Below, one piece after another: positions 43,795 through 52,559 of a DNA stretch of 64,000 nucleotides. Position 1 is the first letter of the stretch. Each line of letters starts with the position of its first letter. The position numbers were made by a program, and so were the translations under genes. Origin of the DNA: Candidatus Rifleibacteriota bacterium (GTDB lineage Bacteria > Muiribacteriota > Ozemobacteria > Ozemobacterales > Ozemobacteraceae); NCBI GenBank assembly GCA_024710355.1, contig JANJUX010000054.1, positions 62,001-126,000 on the forward strand, read 5' to 3'. The notes below the pieces were generated by a model, which was given only the letters and a program-made list of their open reading frames with translations, did no database searches and was not told the DNA's origin.

Positions 43795-44571
43795 TTGCGA
43801 ACTATTGAATCAAAAGCAAATCCGACCATAAAGCGAGCTTTGAAGGCTCTTTTACAGCCGACTGAAGCTGGCATGATCCTCATTGAAGGGCATAAGCTCC
43901 TCAACGAAGCCATTGCATCTGGCGCAAAGCCTGAGATGGTATTTGTCGAGCATCCTGATTCTCTGAATGGCAGAGTTGAGCTTGAGCCGTTGTGCTTTCA
44001 GATAAGTCGCGGCCTGCTTCGCGAAATATCTAGCGTTCAGAACCCGGCAGAGATCGTTGCCTTTCTGACACCGCCGCCACCACCAGACCTTGAAAAGGCC
44101 ATCGAAACCGCTGCAAAAATTCTCGTTCTCGACCGACTGCAGGACCCCGGAAACATTGGTACCATCATGCGCACCGGTGAAGCAATGGGCATCGACCTGT
44201 TGATCATGCTCAGGGGCTGTTGCAGCATCTTTAACCACAAGGTTGCCAGAGCGGCAATGGGCTCGAATTTCCGCCTGCCGGTCTGCCATGACGCCGACTT
44301 TTCTGTTGTGGTAAAACTTTTTCGAAAATACCAGACCGCAATGATCTGCGCCGACATGGAAGGCAAGCCGGTTGCGAACTTTCAGTTTCCGCTCAGGGCG
44401 GCACTGGTGCTTGGGCAGGAAGGCAGAGGGCTCGACCAGGAAATTTTAAAGGAATGTAACAGCAGACTTGCAATACCAATGCAAGGCCGGGTAGAATCAC
44501 TCAATGTTGCCACCTCTGCGGCAATATGCCTCTACGAGTGGGCCAGATCCCGCCCGGCCGGTTTAAGTTAA
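43795..44571 (+). CDS. TrmH/SpoU-family RNA 2'-O-methyltransferase
   Basis: A 258-residue SPOUT enzyme. The N-terminal substrate-binding domain begins at a TTG (RTIESKANPTIKRALKAL, matching the usual start of this family). The methyltransferase domain carries motif 1 DRLQDPGNIGTIMRTGEAMGID, motif 2 LVLGQEGRGL and motif 3 IPMQGRVESLNVATSAAICLYEW, the knot that binds S-adenosylmethionine. It methylates a ribose in tRNA or 23S rRNA; the target is not fixed by sequence. The start lies only 13 bases after the rplT T run and lacks a clear ribosome site. Placement between rplT and pheS is common in bacteria. Confidence 0.9.
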   Translation: MRTIESKANPTIKRALKALLQPTEAGMILIEGHKLLNEAIASGAKPEMVFVEHPDSLNGRVELEPLCFQISRGLLREISSVQNPAEIVAFLTPPPPPDLEKAIETAAKILVLDRLQDPGNIGTIMRTGEAMGIDLLIMLRGCCSIFNHKVARAAMGSNFRLPVCHDADFSVVVKLFRKYQTAMICADMEGKPVANFQFPLRAALVLGQEGRGLDQEILKECNSRLAIPMQGRVESLNVATSAAICLYEWARSRPAGLS

Positions 44572-44601
44572 ATACAATGCATTTTTTCCGAAGGAGATCA
44601 A

Positions 44602-45615
44602 ATGTCTGATTCTCACGAACAACTGTTGAAGCAATATCTCTCAGAAAAGGCCAAGGCCGCTACCACCGCCGACCTTGAAGGTCTCAGAGTCAAGTATCTC
44701 GGCAAAAAGGGCGAGGTAACCGAACTCCTTAAAGGTCTTGGCAAGCTATCGATCGAGGAGCGAAAAGCCGCAGGGGCCGCCATAAATGATCTCAAAACCC
44801 AGATTCAGAGCTCGCTTGAAGAAAGCATGCGGGAACTTGCCCTGAAGGAACAGGAAGCCAGATTAAGCGCGGAGAAGCCAGACCATAGCCTTCCCGGCAC
44901 CTGGCCAACTGCCGGCAGCCTGCACCCGGTTGTACAGGTTGCGAAAGAAGTCGCCGACATCTTTCTGTCGATGGGCTTCTTCATGGCCGAAGGCCCTGAG
45001 ATCGAAGACGAATATTACAACTTTGAAGCCCTCAACGTGCCCAGTCATCACCCGGCGCGCGACATGCAGGACACCTTCTATCTCGAATCGGGCCAGGTTT
45101 TGCGCACTCAGACTTCTCCAGTACAGATTCGCACCATGGAAGCGTTGCAGCCGCCGCTCAAGATGATCGGTCTCGGCAAGGTTTTCAGAAAAGACAGCGA
45201 CATAACCCATTCGCCGATGTTCAACCAGATGGAAGGTCTCGTAGTCGGTGAGAACATCAGCATGGCCGACCTCAAGGGCACGCTCGTGATGTTTGTAGAG
45301 AACATGTTCGGCAAGCGCCCATACAGGTTCCGCCCCAGCTTCTTTCCGTTTACCGAACCCTCGGCAGAAATGGACATTCAGTGTATTTTCTGCGAAGGCA
45401 AAGGCTGCAAAGTCTGTAAGGGAACCGGCTGGATGGAAGTTCTCGGCTGCGGTATGGTCAACCCCAAGGTTTTCGAAGCGGTCAAATACGACACAGAAAA
45501 ATACACCGGCTTCGCCTTTGGTATGGGCATCGATCGCATTGCCATGCTCCGTTACGGTATCAACGACATCAGACTGCTTTTCAGCTCTGACGTGCGCTTC
45601 CTGAGACAATTCTGA
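44602..45615 (+). CDS. pheS: phenylalanine--tRNA ligase alpha subunit
   Basis: A 337-residue alpha chain. An N-terminal coiled coil (about 1-90) binds tRNA. The class II catalytic core follows: DTFYLESG, GKVFRKDSDITHSPMFNQMEGLVV (motif 2 region) and FAFGMGIDRIAMLRYGINDIR (motif 3). A CxxC pair near residues 255-265 (CIFCEGKGCKVCKGTG) is common in PheS. AAGGAG precedes the ATG. pheT starts 11 bases after the stop; the two chains form an alpha2-beta2 enzyme. Confidence 0.97.
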   Translation: MSDSHEQLLKQYLSEKAKAATTADLEGLRVKYLGKKGEVTELLKGLGKLSIEERKAAGAAINDLKTQIQSSLEESMRELALKEQEARLSAEKPDHSLPGTWPTAGSLHPVVQVAKEVADIFLSMGFFMAEGPEIEDEYYNFEALNVPSHHPARDMQDTFYLESGQVLRTQTSPVQIRTMEALQPPLKMIGLGKVFRKDSDITHSPMFNQMEGLVVGENISMADLKGTLVMFVENMFGKRPYRFRPSFFPFTEPSAEMDIQCIFCEGKGCKVCKGTGWMEVLGCGMVNPKVFEAVKYDTEKYTGFAFGMGIDRIAMLRYGINDIRLLFSSDVRFLRQF

Positions 45616-45625
45616 GGTAATCAAA

Positions 45626-48004
45626 GTGAAAGTTCTATTAAGCTGGCTTAAAGACTATATCGATATCAACGAAACTCCCGAACGTATCGCCGATGCCCTC
45701 AATATGAGCGGCCTCGAAGTAGAAGAAATCATTCAGCCCGGTAAAAACCTCAACAACGTCGTGGTCGGGAAAATTCTCAGCCGCGACCCGCACCCTGATG
45801 CTGAAAAGCTGTCGCTGTGCAGCGTTGACGTCAACCGCGGCCAGCCGCTGCAGATCGTATGCGGCGCTAATAATATGAAGGCTGGCGACAAAGTTCCGGT
45901 GGCACTGATTGGTGCCCGCCTGCCATCCGGGTTCGAAATCAGCAAGGCCAAAATCCGCGGCATCGAATCTTCGGGTATGATGTGCAGCAAAAGGGAGCTC
46001 GGTATCTCTGAAGAGCATGGCGGCCTCTACATTCTCGATGAAAATGCAGAAATTGGCCAGAACATCGTAAATGCACTCAGCCTCGACGATGTAATCTTTG
46101 AAATCAGCATCACCCCCAATCGTGGCGATGCCCTCTCACATCTCGGCATCGCCCGGGAGCTCTCAGCCATTTTCAACCTGCCGCTGCATCGTGACCCGCT
46201 TGGCGATGAGGACGGCGAAGGACATGTGGCCGAACAGGTCACAGTTGAAATTCAGGACAAGGATCTCTGCCCACGCTATGGCGCAAGACTGGTACATAAT
46301 GTCAAAGTCGGCCCCTCACCCGACTGGCTGAAAGAAAGGCTCGAAAAAGCCGGGATCCGTTCGATCAACAATGTCGTAGACGTTACCAATTACATCATGC
46401 TCGATATCGGGCACCCGATGCATGCCTTCGACTATGCAAAACTCGCCGGCAAAAAAATCGTCGTCAGACCAGCCGGAAAAGATGAAAGAATAGCCACCCT
46501 CGACAATGCGGAACGCAGCCTCGACAGCTCGATGCTGGTTATTGCCGACGCAGAAAAACCGGTTGCCGTAGCAGGCGTCATGGGTGGTCTGCACTCATCG
46601 GTTACTGACGACACCACCAGCGTTCTGCTTGAAGCCGCATTTTTTGACCCGACTTCGGTAAGAAAAACCTCGAAGCGCCTGGCACTGATGTCTGATTCTT
46701 CTTACCGTTTCGAGCGCGGCACCAATATAGACAATGTTCCGATAGCGCTCAACGAAGCCGCCCGACTGCTAAAACAGATTGCAGGCGGCAATCCGGTCAA
46801 GGGCATTGCCGATGCTTACCCGAAACCCGAAGTTCTGCGGCAGATCAAGGTTAGAACCCGCAGAGTCAACCGCGTTATCGGCATCAACCTCAGCCCGGTT
46901 CAGATCGAAACTCTGCTGCTTCGGCTCAAGCTTGACACCAGACGCGACGGAGAAGATCTGATCGTCAGTGTTCCACCATATCGCCACGATCTTTCCATCG
47001 AAGCCGATATCATCGAAGAAGTGGCAAGGATGTACGGCTACAACAATATTCCCACAACCCTGCCGGCCATCACCTCAGTTCTACAGCTGCCCACGCCGCT
47101 GCAGAAAATGGAAAAACGCCTGCGCGACCACTTCGTTTCATGCGGTTTCAATGAAATCATGACCTACAGTTTTATTCCCGCCGCAATCGACGAATGTTTC
47201 CGCGAAAAAAAACCTCTGATGCTGCAAAACCCGCTGTCAGAAGATTTGAGCGCTATGCGCACCAGCCTTAAATGGGGGATGTTCGATGCCCTGAAAAGAA
47301 ACATTCTGAACGATGAATTCAATCTCAGACTGTTTGAAATTGGCAAAGCTTTCCATCCAGCAGCTGGCGGGCTCAGCGAAGAACATTCACGTCTGTGCAT
47401 CGGCTTTTCTGGCTCCGCCGACCCCAAAGACTGGCGTCGAAGCGCAGAAACCTTTGACCTGTTCAGCGTCAAAGGTCTGATTCAGAATATCGCCGATCTT
47501 CTCAAGGTCAAGGTCAGATACGCCCCCGGCAGCTGCAGTGTTTTCCATCCGGCAGTGCAGATGGAACTCATGGTTGGCAAAATCCCGGCCGGCGAATTCG
47601 GCCAGCTGCATCCAAACCTGCTTGACAACAAGAAAATGCCAAAATGCATTTTCATTGCCGAAATCGATCTCGATAAACTTGCCACGGCCATTGAAGATGC
47701 CGGCAGAATGAAGCCGATACCAGAACTGCCGGCTGTCAGACGTGACCTGGCGCTTCTGGCGCCGACAGCAGTTGCCCATCGCGACATTCTCAAGATCCTC
47801 ACAACCGAAGGCAAACAGCTGCTTGAAGATTGCTACCTGTTTGATGTCTATCAGGGCAAGGGAATCCCCGAAAACTGCCGTTCTCTGGCATTCGCCCTCT
47901 CATTCAGAGACCCGAAGAAAACCCTGACCGACGAAGAAATCCAGCCAATGATAAGCAGGATGGTCAGCAGGCTTGACTCGGAGCTTGCCGTAAAACTCAG
48001 ATAG
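45626..48004 (+). CDS. pheT: phenylalanine--tRNA ligase beta subunit
   Basis: A 792-residue beta chain beginning at GTG after TGAGGTAA. Domains in order: N-terminal domain, an EMAP/OB-fold tRNA-binding domain (about 40-155), the B3/B4 editing domain (about 210-390, with SSYRFERG), B5 domain (about 400-470), catalytic-like core, and a C-terminal FDX-ACB anticodon-binding domain (ELPAVRRDLALLAP to the end). The editing site removes mischarged tyrosine. Length matches bacterial PheT. Confidence 0.97.
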   Translation: MKVLLSWLKDYIDINETPERIADALNMSGLEVEEIIQPGKNLNNVVVGKILSRDPHPDAEKLSLCSVDVNRGQPLQIVCGANNMKAGDKVPVALIGARLPSGFEISKAKIRGIESSGMMCSKRELGISEEHGGLYILDENAEIGQNIVNALSLDDVIFEISITPNRGDALSHLGIARELSAIFNLPLHRDPLGDEDGEGHVAEQVTVEIQDKDLCPRYGARLVHNVKVGPSPDWLKERLEKAGIRSINNVVDVTNYIMLDIGHPMHAFDYAKLAGKKIVVRPAGKDERIATLDNAERSLDSSMLVIADAEKPVAVAGVMGGLHSSVTDDTTSVLLEAAFFDPTSVRKTSKRLALMSDSSYRFERGTNIDNVPIALNEAARLLKQIAGGNPVKGIADAYPKPEVLRQIKVRTRRVNRVIGINLSPVQIETLLLRLKLDTRRDGEDLIVSVPPYRHDLSIEADIIEEVARMYGYNNIPTTLPAITSVLQLPTPLQKMEKRLRDHFVSCGFNEIMTYSFIPAAIDECFREKKPLMLQNPLSEDLSAMRTSLKWGMFDALKRNILNDEFNLRLFEIGKAFHPAAGGLSEEHSRLCIGFSGSADPKDWRRSAETFDLFSVKGLIQNIADLLKVKVRYAPGSCSVFHPAVQMELMVGKIPAGEFGQLHPNLLDNKKMPKCIFIAEIDLDKLATAIEDAGRMKPIPELPAVRRDLALLAPTAVAHRDILKILTTEGKQLLEDCYLFDVYQGKGIPENCRSLAFALSFRDPKKTLTDEEIQPMISRMVSRLDSELAVKLR

Positions 48005-48021
48005 TTGAGCAGTAAAACCGT

Positions 48022-48348
48022 ATGATGACGCTGTATTCGATCGTTGCCACGCCTGATTATGCAGAACTTCTGACCCTGACAATGGTCATTCTGGTCTGCG
48101 TAGGGTATATCTCATTTCTATATGGAAATGCCCAAAGGCTTGGCAACGATCTATCCGGCTTTGAAACGACTCTTGTCTACCTTCTCGGAACCCTGGTATT
48201 CGTTTCGGGAACGACTATTTTCGGGAAACTGTTTTTTCCGGCAAATGCAGAGTCACTGCTTAATCTGCTGTATCTCAAAGAACCATTGAATTCATTGACG
48301 CAGCATTTTCAGATTTTCCTGCTGACTGTTCTGAAAATGCTGATGTAG
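48022..48348 (+). CDS. small multi-pass membrane protein
   Basis: A 108-residue protein with two clear membrane helices (about 17-37 and 48-70) and a third hydrophobic stretch at the C-terminus. It starts 18 bases after pheT, so it may be read from the same transcript. Its 3' end is one base from that of the converging gene at 48350. No family is recognised and no function can be assigned. Confidence 0.6.
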   Translation: MMTLYSIVATPDYAELLTLTMVILVCVGYISFLYGNAQRLGNDLSGFETTLVYLLGTLVFVSGTTIFGKLFFPANAESLLNLLYLKEPLNSLTQHFQIFLLTVLKMLM

Positions 48349-48349
48349 T

Positions 48350-49966
48350 TTACTGTCGGGGAAAGAGCGCATCCTGGGTTTTTCGGTCCCAGACGGAGTC
48401 CGGCACCGAAAGATGCGTAGCCTTGAATTCGATCAGGGCTCGACGGCAGTTTTCGTCCCAGACTTTCGGTGTCTCGGAGGCAGTCAGGCAGCCGAGGCTG
48501 CGCAGTCTTTCAAGAATTATCCGCAGGTGTAAAGAATTATTGATGTCCAGATCGACGTTCGATTCAATGGTTCGTCTTATCTGTTGTTCTTCTCCTGATC
48601 GCCATGAGTTAAGAATATCCTGTGCGTCCAGAGCCAGATTAGGACCGTGTATTTTTAAATCCCAGAAGACCGCTTCCCGGTCTTCATTGCGATAGTCATA
48701 AAAATCACACCTTGCCTTCCATTCTCTCTCCAGCTGTTCAAGGCGCTCCTGTTCGATTTTGTCGAGGTTTTGTGTTTTCAGAAAGTCAAGACGCTGTCTT
48801 TGAAAAACAGCGTGTCTTATTTCCGGGAGTGTCAGCTGTCGACTATGCGGCTTGAGTGGCGGGTAATACTCATCGAGACCGGAGCGGCTGAAAAAACGTC
48901 TCACAGGAATAGCGCTCACAGGATCTGTAGTCTGATTTTCGTTCTTTTCATCTTTGATGCCCCTGACGAGAGCTTTCATCAGGTCTTTTCTGGCGTAATC
49001 AAGATTCAGACTCTTTCTGGTTTCCGGTTCTGTTTTGATCAGGACAAATACAAAAACGACAAAAGCAACTGCAATCCCTGCCATAATATATGGTTGAACA
49101 GGCTTGCCGATCTTTTTAACAGCACGCTCCCTCTTGGAAAGAAGGTATTTTCTCTCGAATTCATCGTTCGTACAGGCCAAAGCACGGTCGATCCAGTGAA
49201 TCTGGCGCTTATCATCGCGTGCGACGACCGCATCATCAATATTTTTCCAGCAGAAATTTCTCTGAAAAAATTCCTGGTTTCTGGCGATCTCGTTGCGAAC
49301 CCACCCGGCGGGCCTGGCAGTCTTGATCGTTTCAAGCGCCTTGAGAAAAAGATACGACTGATTGAAGCCGCTGACCTGATTGTTAATTTTCATCGCCAGC
49401 TGGTTCATCAGCTCCCATGGCGTGTCGCGTGCCGGGGTATCCTGCAGCAGCGTCACGATTTCGGCAAAGCTGCGAAAAAACTCGCCGGCACGGCCTTTTC
49501 CGTCACGGTGAAATTCACCGGAAGAAATCTCTGAGGCCAGAAGCGGCAGGTTCAGATTGACACGGCGAAAGCTCTCTTCAAACTCCGTCAGTGCCTTCCG
49601 GACTTTTTCAGGTGTGGTTTTGCCTGCCAGTGCCTGCCGCATACCTGCAAAGAGCTCAAGATCGAGCTTTTGCTGCGAACGCCCCTTCGGCAGCTTCGGG
49701 AAATAAAGCTCAGGAAAAACCGTTATCTGCAGGTAGAAAATTTGCAGAGCCTCACTGGCAAGGCCTTTGTTGTTGAGAAAAGCGTGCAGGCTCTGCAGGC
49801 CATCGAAGATGCGCCGACTTTCATCGTCTTCTTCGCCACCGCAGACCTTTTCCCAGACCAGGATCGCCTTCTGCAGTTCAAGATAAGACTCTGCTCTTTC
49901 AGGGAGCTGGTAAACCTCTTGAATTGCTTTGCGAACCTGCTCAAGCTGTAGAATCGATGAGCCCAT
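48350..49966 (-). CDS. membrane protein with C-terminal peptidoglycan-binding-like domain
   Basis: A 538-residue protein. The N-terminal 300 or so residues are helical and Glu/Arg-rich without a signal peptide, so they are probably cytoplasmic. One membrane helix lies near residues 300-320 (YIMAGIAVAFVVFVFVLI). The remaining 215 residues would be periplasmic and end in a segment (LHLRIILERLRSLGCL ... WDENCRRALIEFKATHL ... WDRKTQDALF) resembling PG_binding_1 domains. Type II orientation suggests it links a cytoplasmic process to the cell wall. The domain match is by eye. It stands alone on the minus strand. Confidence 0.65.
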   Translation of the reverse strand: MGSSILQLEQVRKAIQEVYQLPERAESYLELQKAILVWEKVCGGEEDDESRRIFDGLQSLHAFLNNKGLASEALQIFYLQITVFPELYFPKLPKGRSQQKLDLELFAGMRQALAGKTTPEKVRKALTEFEESFRRVNLNLPLLASEISSGEFHRDGKGRAGEFFRSFAEIVTLLQDTPARDTPWELMNQLAMKINNQVSGFNQSYLFLKALETIKTARPAGWVRNEIARNQEFFQRNFCWKNIDDAVVARDDKRQIHWIDRALACTNDEFERKYLLSKRERAVKKIGKPVQPYIMAGIAVAFVVFVFVLIKTEPETRKSLNLDYARKDLMKALVRGIKDEKNENQTTDPVSAIPVRRFFSRSGLDEYYPPLKPHSRQLTLPEIRHAVFQRQRLDFLKTQNLDKIEQERLEQLEREWKARCDFYDYRNEDREAVFWDLKIHGPNLALDAQDILNSWRSGEEQQIRRTIESNVDLDINNSLHLRIILERLRSLGCLTASETPKVWDENCRRALIEFKATHLSVPDSVWDRKTQDALFPRQ

Positions 49967-50090
49967 TTAACCCAACCCTTTGTTTAAATCTCTAATAAAT
50001 TCTAACTTCTGGCGCTGACAGTCGCAAGTTAAATGTAATCTGGCGCGGTTTATCTTTTTTTAAATCCGGAATTATGTTATTTCGTTAGTT

Positions 50091-50116
50091 GTTTCATGAA
50101 CGATGAAACGGGAGGA
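50091..50116 (+). promoter_or_regulatory. hairpin abutting the ribosome site of the VIT-vWA gene
   Basis: GTTTCAT (50091-50097) and ATGAAAC (50103-50109) form a 7-base stem with a GAACG loop, ending immediately before GGGAGGA (50110-50116). It may be an operator or may affect translation. Nothing else is recognised in 49967-50090. Confidence 0.4.
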
Positions 50117-50119
50117 AGC

Positions 50120-52399
50120 ATGAAAAAGTTCAATTGTCTGGCGTTGTTTATTTTTGTCTGTTTCTGTTTGTCCGGGTCGGCGCTCTTTGCCGACGGGATG
50201 GTGTTTCCGTATGACCCGATCGAACCGAACCCGCAGATTATCTTTCGACCGCCCCCCAGGCCGGTCGACAATTTCACCGTGCCACTCTCGGTTACCAAGC
50301 ACCATGTAAAGATTCAGATAAATAATCTGGCTGCGGCGACTCAGGTTGACCAGAAGTTTTATAACCACGAAAACAGGGTGATCGAGGGGCTTTACATTTT
50401 CCCCCTGCCGATTGGGGCTTCTATCAGCGACTTCGCGATGGATATCGAGGGTAAAATGACCAAGGGTGAACTGCTCGAAGCTGAAAAAGCCCGAAAGATT
50501 TATGAAGACATTGTCAGACAGATGCGCGACCCCGGACTTCTTGAGTTTATGGGTCAGGGCATCTTTAAAACCCGCATTTACCCGATTAATCCGTTGAGCC
50601 ACAAGGATGTCAAACTTTCTTACCAGGAAGCGCTGAAGATGGAAGGCGGCCTGGTGCGCTATGTTTACCCGCTGAACATCGAAAAATACAGTCAGGAAGA
50701 CATGAAAGACGTGGCCATCGAAGCTCACATAAAATCTGATCTGCCGATCGCCTCGATCTATTCGCCTACCCATAAAATTTCGGTGAGCCGCAAAAATGAC
50801 AAAGAAGCGGTAATTGGCTACGAAATCGACAAAGTTCGCCCCGATAAAGATTTTGTGCTTTATTACTCGGTAGCGCGCAAAGATGTTGCGGTGACTTCGC
50901 TGTGTCATCGCCCTGATCCGACCGAAGACGGCACTTTCATGCTGATGCTGGCCCCGGCGCTCAAAGACCTTGAAGAAAAGACTCCCAGCATCGATGTGGC
51001 ACTGGTAATGGACACATCAGGCAGCATGGCCGGCGCGAAAATATCTCAGGCCAGAAAAGCGCTTGAATTCTGCATCAATTCACTCAATGAATCGAGCAGC
51101 TTTCTTCTGTGCAATTTTTCTACCGAAGCCGAATCCTACAAACCGGCCATGACAAAGATGACGCCCGAGGTGCGCGAGGGAGCTCTCAACCACATTCGCA
51201 ATCTCGATGCAATGGGTGGCACAAATATATCTGAAGCGCTTGAACTGGCAATCAATGCCCTGAACAAAAGTGAATCGAACAATCCGCGTTTCATCGTCTT
51301 CGTCACCGACGGCAAACCGACAGCCGGTCAGACCGACCCCAGCGAAATTCTGAAAATTGTCAGCAATAAAAACACCAAGGGAATCAGAATTTTCTCATTC
51401 GGTGTCGGCGATCAGCTCAATGCCGAGCTGATCGATAATCTCGCCGATCAGAACGGCGGGGTTTCAGATTATGTTTCTGAAGACGAAGACCTCGAAATCA
51501 AGATTTCTTCGCTCTTTTCCAAACTGACTCATCCGGTATTGACCGATGTCGGGCTGCAGTTCAGCAATGTCGAAGTTTCGCAGATCTACCCGCGCAAAAC
51601 CGGGGACGTGTTCAAAGACAGCAACATTCTCGTTCTTGGTCGCTACAGCAAACCCGGGCCGGCCTTGATTACCCTTACCGGCAGCGTTAAGGGGCAGCCG
51701 GTAAAAATGGATTTCGAAACCGAATTTTCGGCCAGTTCCAGCGAGAATACCTTCGTTGCAAAAATCTGGGCGACCCGCAAAATCGGGTTTCTGCTCGAAC
51801 AGATTCGCAAAAATGGCGCCGATGAAGAATTAAAGAACGAAATCATCACTCTTGCAAAACGCTACGGCATTCTCACCCCCTACACTTCATATCTGGTTCT
51901 CGAAGACAACGACAGCCTTGGCCCGAACCTGCGGCAGACAATGGTGCCAGAATCGATGCCGTCAGCCTCGTTTGAAGAAAGCAAGGCCAAATTCTCTGTC
52001 GATCGTCTGCAGAATCTCTCTGACGGCGCTGATGCAGTCGGTGCTTCAAGAGAAATGAATTCGCTAAAATCAGCAGCGGCACCCCAGGGCTTCAGTGCCC
52101 CGGCACCGCGGCCCGGTAGTTCAGGCTCGGCCCGCCAGGCATTGCAGGCACCGGTTCAGAAGGAAATAGATGCCAAAACCTTCTATCTGATCGATAACAA
52201 GTGGATCGACAGCGAAGTTAAGGGCGAGAAAAACAAGCTGGTAATAAAAGCCTGGTCTGACGCATATTTCAAGCTCTGTCAGAAATACCCGGCACTGGCC
52301 CGATTCTTCTCGGCCGGCGAGCGGGTAGTGGTGAAGTTTGCCGACCGCATTATCGAAATCAGCCCTGATGATGGTGAAGAGAATAACATCGATCTCTGA
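50120..52399 (+). CDS. exported VIT-vWA domain protein
   Basis: A 759-residue protein starting at the ATG after GGGAGGAAGC; an earlier in-frame ATG at 50096 lies within the hairpin. A signal peptide (about 1-25) is followed by a VIT domain (about 55-190: TQVDQKFYNHENRVIEGLYIFPLP, AEKARKIYEDI). A vWA domain follows with the metal site DTSGSM at 298-303 and FVTDGKPTAG. The C-terminal region is Ser/Ala/Pro-rich with a small final domain. The layout matches inter-alpha-trypsin-inhibitor heavy-chain-like proteins such as bacterial YfbK relatives and marine VIT proteins. It probably binds proteins or matrix at the envelope; targets are unknown. A good terminator follows. Confidence 0.88.
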   Translation: MKKFNCLALFIFVCFCLSGSALFADGMVFPYDPIEPNPQIIFRPPPRPVDNFTVPLSVTKHHVKIQINNLAAATQVDQKFYNHENRVIEGLYIFPLPIGASISDFAMDIEGKMTKGELLEAEKARKIYEDIVRQMRDPGLLEFMGQGIFKTRIYPINPLSHKDVKLSYQEALKMEGGLVRYVYPLNIEKYSQEDMKDVAIEAHIKSDLPIASIYSPTHKISVSRKNDKEAVIGYEIDKVRPDKDFVLYYSVARKDVAVTSLCHRPDPTEDGTFMLMLAPALKDLEEKTPSIDVALVMDTSGSMAGAKISQARKALEFCINSLNESSSFLLCNFSTEAESYKPAMTKMTPEVREGALNHIRNLDAMGGTNISEALELAINALNKSESNNPRFIVFVTDGKPTAGQTDPSEILKIVSNKNTKGIRIFSFGVGDQLNAELIDNLADQNGGVSDYVSEDEDLEIKISSLFSKLTHPVLTDVGLQFSNVEVSQIYPRKTGDVFKDSNILVLGRYSKPGPALITLTGSVKGQPVKMDFETEFSASSSENTFVAKIWATRKIGFLLEQIRKNGADEELKNEIITLAKRYGILTPYTSYLVLEDNDSLGPNLRQTMVPESMPSASFEESKAKFSVDRLQNLSDGADAVGASREMNSLKSAAAPQGFSAPAPRPGSSGSARQALQAPVQKEIDAKTFYLIDNKWIDSEVKGEKNKLVIKAWSDAYFKLCQKYPALARFFSAGERVVVKFADRIIEISPDDGEENNIDL

Positions 52400-52417
52400 T
52401 TGATGTTCTGACATCAG

Positions 52418-52454
52418 ACACCGGCATTTCTGCATGAGAAATGCCGGTGTTTTT
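52418..52454 (+). terminator. intrinsic terminator after the VIT-vWA gene
   Basis: ACACCGGCATTTCT (52418-52431) and AGAAATGCCGGTGT (52437-52450) form a perfect 14-base stem with a GCATG loop, followed by TTTT. Confidence 0.93.
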
Positions 52455-52559
52455 CTTTGTCTGCCGATAACTGCTGTCGTCTGTCGATGTTTGTCGGTGC
52501 TTTTTGTGCCCTGTTGTGATATCATGCCCTTCATTAATTAAACAATAGGAGCACAGGGA

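Noticed and set aside
48770..49534. Plus-strand open frame of 254 codons opposite the PG-binding-like gene
   Set aside because: Codon pattern and content indicate an antisense shadow; no ribosome site.
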